From Rhodospirillales bacterium (lineage in GTDB: Bacteria > Pseudomonadota > Alphaproteobacteria > Rhodospirillales > Casp-alpha2): 63,300 bases of DNA. The notes beneath the pieces are model-generated. The model was not told where the DNA came from. It saw only the letters and a list, made by a program, of their open reading frames with translations, and searched no databases. Made by a program: the position numbers and the translations under genes. Below are positions 26,450 to 34,376 of this stretch, piece by piece. The stretch covers positions 1 through 63,300 of the forward strand of contig JABMOY010000208.1 in the NCBI GenBank assembly GCA_013203955.1, written 5' to 3'. Numbering within the stretch: the stretch's first letter is position 1; every line of letters begins with the position of its first letter.

Positions 26450-28348
26450 TCAGGCTACACTTCCCGCCAGTTTTTTGACGGTTTCATCATCGGGAAAGCA
26501 CATAGCCTCGATAAAAATATCCTGGAAATCTAGGCGGGCGGCGAGGGAAACGTGCTCGATTTCATTGGCCAGGACGGACGCCCGCGCCCGTTCCGCTTCC
26601 GACAGTAGCGCAATCTGGGCCCCCATCAGGGCGGCGTTGCCGACGTAAGTGATTTTGTCGAGCCCCAACGCCGGTAACAGGTGGATGGTGACGGCGCTTT
26701 CGATGTTGATGTAATTGCCGAAACCGCCCGCTAATTGCAGTTCGGCAAGGTCGTCATTGGGGACTTCCATTATTCTTTGCAGCATCAAAACGCCGGAATA
26801 GATGGCGCCCTTCGCCAATTGAAGTTGGCGGATGTCATCTTGGGTTAAGGTCACGTCTTCGCCATTACCCGATAAATCTGCACGAACCAGCGTGAATTCG
26901 CTTTTGCCGCCGCTGCCGGACAGGCGGTCGGCTAATGCTTTCGGCAGAGATTTATCATCTTTGGGTCGGAATCTTCCGGACGGTAGAATAACATTCGCTT
27001 TCAACAAGGCGGCGGCGGCGTCGATCAGGCCCGAGCCGCAAATGCCGATGGCCGGTGCGCCACCGATGGTCTCGCAGATCACGTCGTCCTCGATCCTGAC
27101 TTTTTCGATGGCGCCGATGGCGCCGCGCATGCCGTGTTTGATTTGGGCGCCTTCCAAGGCCGGGCCGGCCGGCGCCGAACACGCCATCAATTTATTCTTA
27201 TTGCCCATGATGACTTCGCCGTTGGTGCCGATATCAACAAGGGCCCGCGTTTCTTCGCTTTCAAAAATCCGCGTCGCCAGGATGGCGCCCATGGCGTCGG
27301 CACCGACGAAGCCTGCAACAATAGGCAGCAAGCAGACCTGGGCGTTGGGAATAACCTTGAGCAACAGGTCACGGGCCGGAAGCTCGATGGCATGGCGAAC
27401 CGTCGGCGAATAGGGGGCGAGCCCGACATACGTGGGGTCGATTCCTAAAAAAATGTGGTGCATGGCGGTGTTGCCGACGACGACGACCTTGTAAATATGC
27501 GAGGCCGAAATGTTGGCGGTTTCACACGCCTCTTTGATCTGGTCGCTGACGGACTGAACGGCGCGGGCACGGAGTTTGCGAAGTGCGCCAAGATCGAACT
27601 GGGCGAAGGCCAAGCGCGACATCAAATCGCCGCCGTAGACGGATTGTGGGTTGACGTCGCCGACGGCGGCCAGTTGTTCGCCCGTTTCAAGATCGACAAG
27701 GGAGCCGACGATGCTTGTCGTGCCGATGTCAAAGGCCATGCCGTACTTGTGGGCCGTGGTGTCGCCGGCTTCGATGTCTAAGATGGTGCCGTTGAAGGTG
27801 GTGACGGTGACCTTGCCCTTTTCCGCCCGCAGGATGGCGGGAAGCTTTTGCAGAAGCTCCGGCAAAATCCGCCCCGCATCATCGGCGCCAATGGCGTTAA
27901 GGATTTCTTCGATGTCCGATGATTGTACGTGTTCGTCCATGGGGATGACGGCGGTGACGAACTTCTTTTCGACACCGGAATTCATGTCGATGCCGGCGTG
28001 ATCGCCCACCCCATCCCCGGCGCCCAGAATTTGATGGCCGCCTTCGGTCATCGGCGGCGCCAGCATAATTTCCGTGTCGGCGATGGCGCGGGTCTGGCAC
28101 GCGAGGCGGAACCCTTCGTGGACTTCATCAGGCCCCAACTGCACCTCGTCCATGATGGTCGGCGGTGGCACGGCGCCCTTCAGCACCTTGATCCGACAGC
28201 CCCGGCATTTGCCGCGCGCCCCGCAGGTGGCGGTAACGTCAATGTCGGCCGAACGGGCGGCATCCAGGAACGATGTTCCGGGCTCTATTTTAACAGCTGT
28301 TTTGCCACCGTCGGTGGTGGTGAAGGTTACGGTGAGGGTTGGTCCCAT
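26450..28348 (-). CDS. ATP-dependent corrinoid re-activator with 2Fe-2S domain (RamA/RACo-like, DUF4445)
   Basis: 632 residues. N-terminal ferredoxin-like domain with CGARGKCRGC (Cys at about 42, 48, 51) and a later Cys in LACQTRA. The C-terminal two thirds is the ASKHA-fold DUF4445 domain: YGMAFDIGTTSIVGSLVDL (about residue 205), LVDIGTNGEVIMGN and AICGSGLIDAAAAL-like glycine motifs. Such proteins use ATP to reduce inactive Co(II) corrinoids back to Co(I) after accidental oxidation. Lies 9 bases downstream of the corrinoid protein gene, its evident client. Confidence 0.92.
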   Translation of the reverse strand: MGPTLTVTFTTTDGGKTAVKIEPGTSFLDAARSADIDVTATCGARGKCRGCRIKVLKGAVPPPTIMDEVQLGPDEVHEGFRLACQTRAIADTEIMLAPPMTEGGHQILGAGDGVGDHAGIDMNSGVEKKFVTAVIPMDEHVQSSDIEEILNAIGADDAGRILPELLQKLPAILRAEKGKVTVTTFNGTILDIEAGDTTAHKYGMAFDIGTTSIVGSLVDLETGEQLAAVGDVNPQSVYGGDLMSRLAFAQFDLGALRKLRARAVQSVSDQIKEACETANISASHIYKVVVVGNTAMHHIFLGIDPTYVGLAPYSPTVRHAIELPARDLLLKVIPNAQVCLLPIVAGFVGADAMGAILATRIFESEETRALVDIGTNGEVIMGNKNKLMACSAPAGPALEGAQIKHGMRGAIGAIEKVRIEDDVICETIGGAPAIGICGSGLIDAAAALLKANVILPSGRFRPKDDKSLPKALADRLSGSGGKSEFTLVRADLSGNGEDVTLTQDDIRQLQLAKGAIYSGVLMLQRIMEVPNDDLAELQLAGGFGNYINIESAVTIHLLPALGLDKITYVGNAALMGAQIALLSEAERARASVLANEIEHVSLAARLDFQDIFIEAMCFPDDETVKKLAGSVA

Positions 28349-28357
28349 ATTTTTGCC

Positions 28358-29065
28358 TTAAGTCCAGGCTTCCCGTTGCTCGTTGATCAAGGTTTTGGCC
28401 AAATTGACGGCGGCGATGGCGTCCTTGCCCCAGCCGTCGGCGCCGATTTCGTCGGCCCATTGCTGGGTGGTGGGCGCGCCGCCGATGAGGATTCTGAGCT
28501 TGTCGCGGATGCCGGCTTTTTGCAGCTCTTCGATGGTGACTTTCTGGTAATAGACGGTCGTCGACAGCAGCGCCGAAAAACCGACAAAGTCGGCTTTTTG
28601 CTCTATCGCCGCTTCGATGAATTTATCCGGATGAACGTCGGTGCCTAAGTTGGTAATCTCGAAACCGGCGTTTTCCAGCATGATGGTGACGATCGATTGG
28701 CCGATATCGTGCATGTCGCCGAGGACCGTGCCGATGACAAAAATGCCCATGGGTTTTTCCGCCATGGCGGCCAGCAGCGGCCTGATCAGCGCCAGCCCTG
28801 CCTTCATGGCGCGCGCCGTAATCAGCATTTCGGGAATGAAGATGATCTGTTCGGAAAAGCGGTCGCCTTGCAGGTTGAAGCCGGGAAACAGCCCGTCATC
28901 GAGAATGATCTTAGGCCCAATACCGGTGTCGATGGCATTTTGCACGAATTCGTGGGTGAATTCGTGGTGGCCCCTTTCGATGGCTTCCCACAAGGGGACC
29001 CAGTCCCAACCGTCGGGTGCGCGTTCCTGCCAACCTTCCGGGATTTTTAGTTCAGGTGTCGTCAT
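28358..29065 (-). CDS. Corrinoid (B12-binding) methyl-carrier protein, module A
   Basis: 235 residues. N-terminal helical cap (about residues 10-105) and a B12-binding Rossmann domain with DMHDIGQSIV (His is the lower cobalt ligand), SALLSTT and LIGGAPTT. It shuttles methyl groups between a substrate methyltransferase and an acceptor methyltransferase, like MtbC/MtaC or the corrinoid domain of CmuA. Flanked by the UroD-type methyltransferase upstream (25 bases) and the re-activator downstream (9 bases). Confidence 0.93.
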   Translation of the reverse strand: MTTPELKIPEGWQERAPDGWDWVPLWEAIERGHHEFTHEFVQNAIDTGIGPKIILDDGLFPGFNLQGDRFSEQIIFIPEMLITARAMKAGLALIRPLLAAMAEKPMGIFVIGTVLGDMHDIGQSIVTIMLENAGFEITNLGTDVHPDKFIEAAIEQKADFVGFSALLSTTVYYQKVTIEELQKAGIRDKLRILIGGAPTTQQWADEIGADGWGKDAIAAVNLAKTLINEQREAWT

Positions 29066-29089
29066 TGAACGGTTTCCTTCTTTTTTTTA

Positions 29090-30259
29090 TCAATCGAGCG
29101 GGTATTTGCCGTAGACGCCGTAATCTTGAACGGCTTCATATAAGGCCCAGACGTTCTGAATGGCGACGTCGGCTAAGATGTAATGGGCCGGTGAAAACAC
29201 ATAGCCGCCACCGACGGCCATATTTTTCATCACCTCCAAAACCCCTGCACGGACTTCCTCGACGGAACCGCGCGGCAACAGATTTTGGACGTCGAGCCCG
29301 CCGATGAAGGCGATGTCATCGCCGTATTTCTTCTTGATCCCGACCTGGTCCTTGTTGCCGCCGGTTGGCTGCATAAGGCCTGACAGGTCGACGCCCAGTT
29401 CGACCATGTCGCCGATAATCGGTGAATAGTCGCCGCAGGAATGAAATTTGATGAAAAGGTCGGAATTTTCTTTCTTGAATGACTTGAACATGTAATCCAA
29501 TCGGGGCTTGGCCAGTTCGCGCCACTGCTCAGGCGACATCAACATCGACTGCTGGGCGCCGACATCGTCGCCGACACGGACCATGTCGACGCCCAGGGCA
29601 ATGACGTTCTTGCCGAGTTCGGTATAGTACTCGGTCAATCCGTCGAGGACGCCTGCGATCAGGTCCGGTTCGTCGAACAGTAAGAGGAAAAATTTCTGGG
29701 TGCCGACGATGTGGGCGTAAGCCGCTTCGATCAGCGTCGAAGACAGATCGACTAAAATGAAATAATCGTCCTGGTATTCGTCGCAAAGCGCCTTGATCGG
29801 ATCGAGCAACCGGGGATCGGCGGGGTCGGGCCATTGGTAATTCTTCAGGTCTTCCATGGATTGGATCGGGTGGGAAGATGGGAAGTTCTCGGGCACCACC
29901 TTGGCCGGGCCCCAGTATTCCTGGGTCTTCATGAATTCCTTGTGTTCTTCCTCGGTGCGCCCTTGCAGCCCGCTTTTTCCATAGCCGACGTTAAAAGGGC
30001 TGACCCACGTTTCGCCGATGGCGATTGGATGGTGCGAAAATTCCGAGTTGATGCCGATTTGGTAAATGATGGCATCGTTGCCTAAACGCAGTTCAAGCTG
30101 CGGTTGGTGGCCGAGGCCGGTTTCGGCCTCGGTGATGCCGAAAACACGGGCGATTTTTTCCTTGGCTTCGCGCTTCATGCGGAAAAGCCTGGGGACGCGG
30201 TCGATCTTTTCATGATGCAGCGCGCGGATGAACCGATCCCTGGGTTTCAATTCTTTCAT
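29090..30259 (-). CDS. UroD-fold methyltransferase, module A
   Basis: 389 residues of the uroporphyrinogen-decarboxylase fold used by methyl:corrinoid transferases (MtaA, MtbA, CmuA). FIKFHSCGDYSPI (about residue 265) holds the HxC zinc ligands. The later Cys normal in MtaA/MtbA is replaced by FSPAHYILAD, a form seen in some substrate-side UroD proteins. Not haem synthesis: it lacks the conserved N-terminal Arg-rich coproporphyrin site of HemE and sits beside a corrinoid gene. Probably demethylates an unknown substrate. The palindrome 30294-30328 lies 35 bases before its ATG. Confidence 0.88.
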   Translation of the reverse strand: MKELKPRDRFIRALHHEKIDRVPRLFRMKREAKEKIARVFGITEAETGLGHQPQLELRLGNDAIIYQIGINSEFSHHPIAIGETWVSPFNVGYGKSGLQGRTEEEHKEFMKTQEYWGPAKVVPENFPSSHPIQSMEDLKNYQWPDPADPRLLDPIKALCDEYQDDYFILVDLSSTLIEAAYAHIVGTQKFFLLLFDEPDLIAGVLDGLTEYYTELGKNVIALGVDMVRVGDDVGAQQSMLMSPEQWRELAKPRLDYMFKSFKKENSDLFIKFHSCGDYSPIIGDMVELGVDLSGLMQPTGGNKDQVGIKKKYGDDIAFIGGLDVQNLLPRGSVEEVRAGVLEVMKNMAVGGGYVFSPAHYILADVAIQNVWALYEAVQDYGVYGKYPLD

Positions 30260-30293
30260 TTGGGCCTCCCGGCGTTATGGGCTGTGGGTTTTT

Positions 30294-30328
30294 CTTAATA
30301 TAATATATTCTAAATATATTATATTAAG
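30294..30328. promoter_or_regulatory. Perfect AT-rich palindrome in the corrinoid operon
   Basis: CTTAATATAATATAT (30294-30308) and ATATATTATATTAAG (30314-30328) form a perfect 15-bp inverted repeat around TCTAA. It overlaps the stop of the MtrH-like gene and lies 35 bases before the UroD gene. A 21-base core (30304-30324) recurs with one change at 32041-32061. Too AT-rich for a terminator, so an operator is likely. Confidence 0.6.
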
Positions 30329-31304
30329 TATCTTTCGACCGCCAGTACTTAATGTAAGCCATCGAAAAATCGTCCCTGCCGGTCAGCACGTCCGCGCCCA
30401 GCTTGAATTCGAGAAAGCCCACGGTCGGGTTCATCACCGGGTCGATCATCAGCGAATCGCAACCGGCCAGGACCGCCAGCGAAATGAAGGCGTTGTTCAA
30501 GACCTTGCGGCCCGGCAGCCCAAAGGACGCATTGCTGTGGCCGCCGAAGATATGGACGTCGGGATATTTTTCCCGGAGAGCACGAACCGAATCCAGGTAG
30601 TGGTTGCCGAATGCGGGGTTGGCGCCGATGGGAAACACCAGCGGGTCGAGATAACGGTCGTCCATGGGAATATCCGCTTCGTCCATCATGTCCATCAGCT
30701 TAACCAAGTTTTCCGTACGCTCTTTGTCGTCGGCGGGCATGCCCGATGCGCCACCGGCGTTGGCGAACAGATAGGTGTCCATGTCCTTGGCCATCTTAAT
30801 CAGCGGCAGGCGTGGTTCCTCCAGATTGACGGAGTTGATGGCCGGGCGGCTTTTGTTGCGGTCATAGACATCAAGGCCTGCCTGGATGGTATTGGAATCG
30901 GAAGAATCAATCGCCAGCGGCGCGTCGGTGATGGACTGAATGGTTTTTATGGTCCACTGCATCCATTCGAGGCGTTCTTCGGGGTAATGGGTAATTTCGT
31001 CGACGCAGACATCGATGAAATGGGCGCCGACCTTTTCTTGGCTTGAAATGATAAAACGAATGTAGTCGAGATCCTTGTTCCTGACCGCGTGGGCGATATG
31101 CGGGATCTGATATTTCTTTTGCTCTTCTTCGTCCTCGGGAAAACCGTCGGTGATATCGAGCGCCCCTTGGGAGCCCTCCTTGTCGGGGTAGTTCAAGCTG
31201 ACCTTGCCGTTATCCCGGACCACACGCGGGCTTGTGCCCTTGATCTTGCGGCTGGTGTTGAAGTTTTCCCCGATAATGATCAGGCCGTCGTGGTCGATGG
31301 ACAT
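30324..31304 (-). CDS. Methylcorrinoid:tetrahydrofolate methyltransferase-like protein (MtrH/AcsE/CmuB family)
   Basis: 326 residues, pterin-binding TIM barrel. GENFNTSRKIKG opens the protein; APLAIDSSDSNTIQAGLDV and KSRPAINSVNLEE carry the Asp/Asn pterin contacts; GHSNASFGLPGRKVLNNAF and DSLMIDPVMN close the barrel. Homologues move methyl between corrinoid proteins and tetrahydrofolate or tetrahydromethanopterin. Here it would receive methyl from the module A corrinoid protein and make methyl-tetrahydrofolate. Confidence 0.9.
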   Translation of the reverse strand: MSIDHDGLIIIGENFNTSRKIKGTSPRVVRDNGKVSLNYPDKEGSQGALDITDGFPEDEEEQKKYQIPHIAHAVRNKDLDYIRFIISSQEKVGAHFIDVCVDEITHYPEERLEWMQWTIKTIQSITDAPLAIDSSDSNTIQAGLDVYDRNKSRPAINSVNLEEPRLPLIKMAKDMDTYLFANAGGASGMPADDKERTENLVKLMDMMDEADIPMDDRYLDPLVFPIGANPAFGNHYLDSVRALREKYPDVHIFGGHSNASFGLPGRKVLNNAFISLAVLAGCDSLMIDPVMNPTVGFLEFKLGADVLTGRDDFSMAYIKYWRSKDT

Positions 31305-31342
31305 TATGTTCTCCCTTTAAAAGTCTTTGTGCCGCTCATGGC

Positions 31343-32020
31343 TTAATTGAGGTTTTTGTTGGAACGGGGCTTTGCTAATGGCCGCAACCCAAAAAGGCCC
31401 GACCGCGATTTTTTCGGGAACATGGCGCAACTTTCCAGAAGCCGCACCGGCAATTCGGTCTCCGCAAACAGTTCAAACAGGGGTTTTTGTTCAAGCAGGT
31501 CCCATTCCTTGTAACCGGGGCCGAGCCGGCGGGTCAGGCAGAGGCCATCCCCGTGGGCCCGGTCTTGAAGGTGGATAGCCAACTGCTTCGAGGATTGTTC
31601 GATGCCCAGCCATCCCGCGGTTTCAAGAAACAGCGCTTCGACGATTTCGCCGGCTTTCAGGCAGTTGCCGACCTCGTTGTCGAGGGCGTCGCCGAGGGTC
31701 AGGACAAAGGCGATAACGGTATCGCAATCTTGGAGCACCTGCCCAAAGACATCGCCGGTGAACCGCGTGCCGGTTTTGAGCGTCAGCGCGCCGTCGGCGC
31801 AGGCTTCCACGGGAACTTCCCGGAAGAACGCCTTCGGCGCCGCCAATTTATCGGCAAGGACGGTCATGTCTGTGGCAATCGCCCTGACGTCGTTACGCAC
31901 GCTGGACAAATCGCGATAACCCTGGATCCGCAGGACATGGTCAAGCGGGATGTCCGCCATTGGCGGATCGTACGTTTCGCAGCCCCCTGGAATGGCCGCT
32001 TCTTTGGAATCAGCATCCAT
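31343..32020 (-). CDS. MetH-activation-domain-like protein
   Basis: 225 residues. VLRIQGYRDL near the start and LETAGWLGIEQSSKQL plus LCLTRRLGPGYKEWDLLEQKPLF (partly quoted: RRLGPGYKEW) match the SAM-binding reactivation domain of cobalamin-dependent methionine synthase, here standing alone. The RxxPGYxxW-type signature contacts SAM in MetH. A free-standing form next to MtrH-like and corrinoid genes could reactivate corrinoid by reductive methylation or act in methyl transfer to homocysteine. Start at 32020 is the first ATG; another ATG 20 codons in (MADIPLDH) is possible. Confidence 0.82.
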   Translation of the reverse strand: MDADSKEAAIPGGCETYDPPMADIPLDHVLRIQGYRDLSSVRNDVRAIATDMTVLADKLAAPKAFFREVPVEACADGALTLKTGTRFTGDVFGQVLQDCDTVIAFVLTLGDALDNEVGNCLKAGEIVEALFLETAGWLGIEQSSKQLAIHLQDRAHGDGLCLTRRLGPGYKEWDLLEQKPLFELFAETELPVRLLESCAMFPKKSRSGLFGLRPLAKPRSNKNLN

Positions 32021-32040
32021 AACCTGTTCCGGCTATTTAG

Positions 32041-32061
32041 TATATTCAAAATATATTATAT
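32041..32061. promoter_or_regulatory. Second copy of the AT-rich motif
   Basis: TATATTC, one variable base, then AAATATATTATAT: 20 of 21 bases match the core of the palindrome at 30304-30324. Lies 21 bases before the start of the MetH-activation-like gene, in operator position for the first promoter of module A. Confidence 0.55.
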
Positions 32062-32200
32062 GATTTTTTAACGGGTTTACATGACCTTGTCAATAACCAT
32101 TTCTAAGATAAGGGTATAGGCAGGGGTCCGGAGACGCTCGTAACAAAGGGCTCCTTGGGGGTTTTTCGTCAATTAACGGGGGCAATTAACGAAGGGAGCG

Positions 32201-32485
32201 TCAGAGTTTGGCGAGTTCGGCGGTTCTAATGTCGTCGAATTTGGCTTCCAATTCCTCAGCGACGGCCTTGGCGACGTCTTCGGCGGTGCCGTCGCGTTGC
32301 TCAGGCTGCCCCCGGGTCCATTCGTCCAGATAAGCGTCCGTCCCGGCCAGCCCGCTTTTCATGGCGACATGGTCGATCAGCACCTGGAAACGCTCGCTGA
32401 GTTGAATCTTATGGGCGCCGTCATCATCCTTCCCTTCGACCAGGGAAGGAATCGCCTGCCAGTACAAGATATTAAATTCCGCCAT
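32201..32485 (-). CDS. Small protein of the 'virulence factor' domain family (PF13769-like)
   Basis: 94 residues. NILYWQAIPSLVE at the start and the acidic, helical remainder match a small cytoplasmic domain annotated as virulence factor; no enzymatic role is established. It lies 180 bases upstream of module A on the same strand and is the first gene of that side. The name is historical and no virulence function is implied here. TTTGCTTAAA and weak ribosome-site AAAGGA precede the ATG. Confidence 0.65.
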   Translation of the reverse strand: MAEFNILYWQAIPSLVEGKDDDGAHKIQLSERFQVLIDHVAMKSGLAGTDAYLDEWTRGQPEQRDGTAEDVAKAVAEELEAKFDDIRTAELAKL

Positions 32486-32538
32486 GTGAAATCCTTTTGC
32501 TTAAAGCCGACTTTTATATAAGTGGCCAATTCATATTT

Positions 32539-33426
32539 TCACTCAGTGTTTTCTTTTTTGAACAAACAGGCCAGCGCCCGGAACAAACCGCCGCCGATCA
32601 GCGCGCCCGTGACCGGCGCCACGATATAGACGATGAACCAACCACCGCGGGGGCCGGGGATGGCGATTTCGCCCCACCCCAGAAAGTAAGACACCAACCG
32701 GGGGCCGAAATCGCGGGCCGGGTTGAGCGCCGCTTGAGTCAGAGGGGCGACGACGGAAATAATGGCGGCGACGCCGAGGCCGATGATGACGGCGGCCATG
32801 GCCGGCGACGGCCTGGCCGGGTTGCGGTCGCTGGTGACGGTGCCGACCAGGAACGCCAAAAGCGCGGTGCCCACCATTTCGGCGATGAACGCGGATTTAA
32901 GGCTGACCACCCGCCAGGCTTCTTCCGCCGTGCCGTACATGGCCGGGTTGGGGAAGTATTCGCCGAACACCATAGCGCTTAACTCACTGCCCGGACCGCC
33001 CCGCAACAGGCCCCGTTGGCGTTCAAACTCGATGATGGCCTCGGCGAACAGCGCATACAGCACCAACGAAGCGACCGCGGCGCCCGCCACTTGCGCCACC
33101 CAATAAGGAACGACGCGGGATAACGGGAAACGGTCGAAGACAGCAGCGACGGCGGTGATTGCCGGATTGATGTGGCCGCCCGACAGCGATGCCGAGGCAT
33201 AAATGCCAAGCGCCACGCCGACGGCCCAGACGGCGGCAACCTGCCATAGCCCGACCTGGGCGCCGCTGACGACGGCGGCGTTGACGGCGCCGACGCCGAA
33301 GAACACCAACAGGAAGGTGCCGGTAAATTCTCCGGCCAGCGCCGGCCAGAACCGGGGCAGGGGCTCGTCGATAGGTTCTGGGGCGATTTTCTTAGCCGCT
33401 TTCGGTTTGGCGTCGCTCACGATCAA
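32539..33426 (-). CDS. Aquaglyceroporin (arsenite channel AqpS/GlpF-like)
   Basis: 295 residues, six membrane helices. Both pore motifs are intact: SGGHINPAIT and LNPARDFGPR; Asp after the second NPAR marks the glycerol-facilitator branch over strict water channels. Uncharged arsenite passes such pores, and GlpF-type AqpS replaces a pump in some rhizobial ars operons. It overlaps the pentapeptide gene by 4 bases at the end of the aioB-aioA-pentapeptide-channel operon, so movement of As(OH)3 is the likely job. The N-terminal 30 residues (Lys/Pro-rich) are extra and cytoplasmic. Confidence 0.88.
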   Translation of the reverse strand: MIVSDAKPKAAKKIAPEPIDEPLPRFWPALAGEFTGTFLLVFFGVGAVNAAVVSGAQVGLWQVAAVWAVGVALGIYASASLSGGHINPAITAVAAVFDRFPLSRVVPYWVAQVAGAAVASLVLYALFAEAIIEFERQRGLLRGGPGSELSAMVFGEYFPNPAMYGTAEEAWRVVSLKSAFIAEMVGTALLAFLVGTVTSDRNPARPSPAMAAVIIGLGVAAIISVVAPLTQAALNPARDFGPRLVSYFLGWGEIAIPGPRGGWFIVYIVAPVTGALIGGGLFRALACLFKKENTE

Positions 33427-34376
33427 TGTTCCTTTTGCATACTCTTGGAAATATTTTGGGGAATATTTTGGGCGGCGTAAAAATGAGTGTTGCCGATTTC
33501 GGCGTCCTTGAAATGGGCGCCATCTAAGTCGGCCCGGTTAAGGTTAGCTGATGTTAAGTCGGCGCCTTCGAAATCGGCGTTGCTAAGGCCAGCACCGGTC
33601 ATCTGCGCCGAAACCAGATTGGCACCCTTGAAAGAGGCTTCGCGGAAATCGGCGCCATAGGCCAAAACCCACGGCATTTTCGCGCCCGAGAAATCGGCGC
33701 TGCGTCCCTTCACCCATTCCAGGTTGGCGCCGCCGAGGTGGGCGCCAAAAAAAACCGTGCCGGTCAAAATCGCTTCGCTGAAATCGACGCCTTTTAAGTT
33801 GGCGGCGCTTAAATCAGCCCCTGATAAGTCCACGCCCCGTAACCGGGCCGGGGCCGGGCCGACGTAGCCGAGCTGATGGGCACCCAGGTCGGCGTTTTTA
33901 AGATTGGCCCCTTTAAGGACCGCTTGTGACAGGTCGGCGTCACTGAGGACAGCATTTTCCAGATCGACCTTCCCGAGCTGGGCTTTAATCAGGCTTGCCC
34001 CCGCCAGCAAGGCCCCGGCCATGTGGGCGCCTGTCAAACGGGCGCTGTCGAGGACCGCGAGCGTCAGCATCGCTGATTTCAGGTTGGCCTCTCTCAGGTC
34101 GGCACGGGTCAGATCGCTGCGACCTAGATTAGCGCCTTCGAAGTTGGCCCCCTTGGCTTTGACGTCGCGGAGATACGCTTCCCGAAGATCGGCGCCGGAA
34201 AGGTTGGCCCCGCTGAGGTCGGTGCCGATAAGGATGGCGCCACTCAAATCGGCACCGCTGAGATCGGCGTTGGCAAAGCTTTTACCGCTAAGGTCGGCGC
34301 CGCTCAGTTGTTCGCCGGCCATCGTCTGTCCAACGAGAAGAAATACCAGGATATAGGGGGCAAGGCGTTTCATCAT
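33423..34376 (-). CDS. Exported pentapeptide-repeat protein in the arsenite oxidase operon
   Basis: 317 residues. Signal peptide (PYILVFLLVGQTMAGEQ) then about 50 pentapeptide repeats of the A(D/N)LxG form from residue 22 to about 300, broken once by AHQLGYVGPAPARLRG near 175, giving two right-handed quadrilateral beta-helix blocks. Periplasmic by prediction. It overlaps aioA by 4 bases, so it is co-translated with the arsenite oxidase. I know of no described role for such a protein with Aio; scaffold or docking surface for the oxidase or its electron acceptor is a guess. Confidence 0.85.
   Translation of the reverse strand: MMKRLAPYILVFLLVGQTMAGEQLSGADLSGKSFANADLSGADLSGAILIGTDLSGANLSGADLREAYLRDVKAKGANFEGANLGRSDLTRADLREANLKSAMLTLAVLDSARLTGAHMAGALLAGASLIKAQLGKVDLENAVLSDADLSQAVLKGANLKNADLGAHQLGYVGPAPARLRGVDLSGADLSAANLKGVDFSEAILTGTVFFGAHLGGANLEWVKGRSADFSGAKMPWVLAYGADFREASFKGANLVSAQMTGAGLSNADFEGADLTSANLNRADLDGAHFKDAEIGNTHFYAAQNIPQNISKSMQKEH

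Noticed and set aside
29090-30259. hemE uroporphyrinogen decarboxylase
   Set aside because: Zinc HxC motif and corrinoid neighbours point to the methyltransferase branch of the fold; the same holds for 48136-49494.
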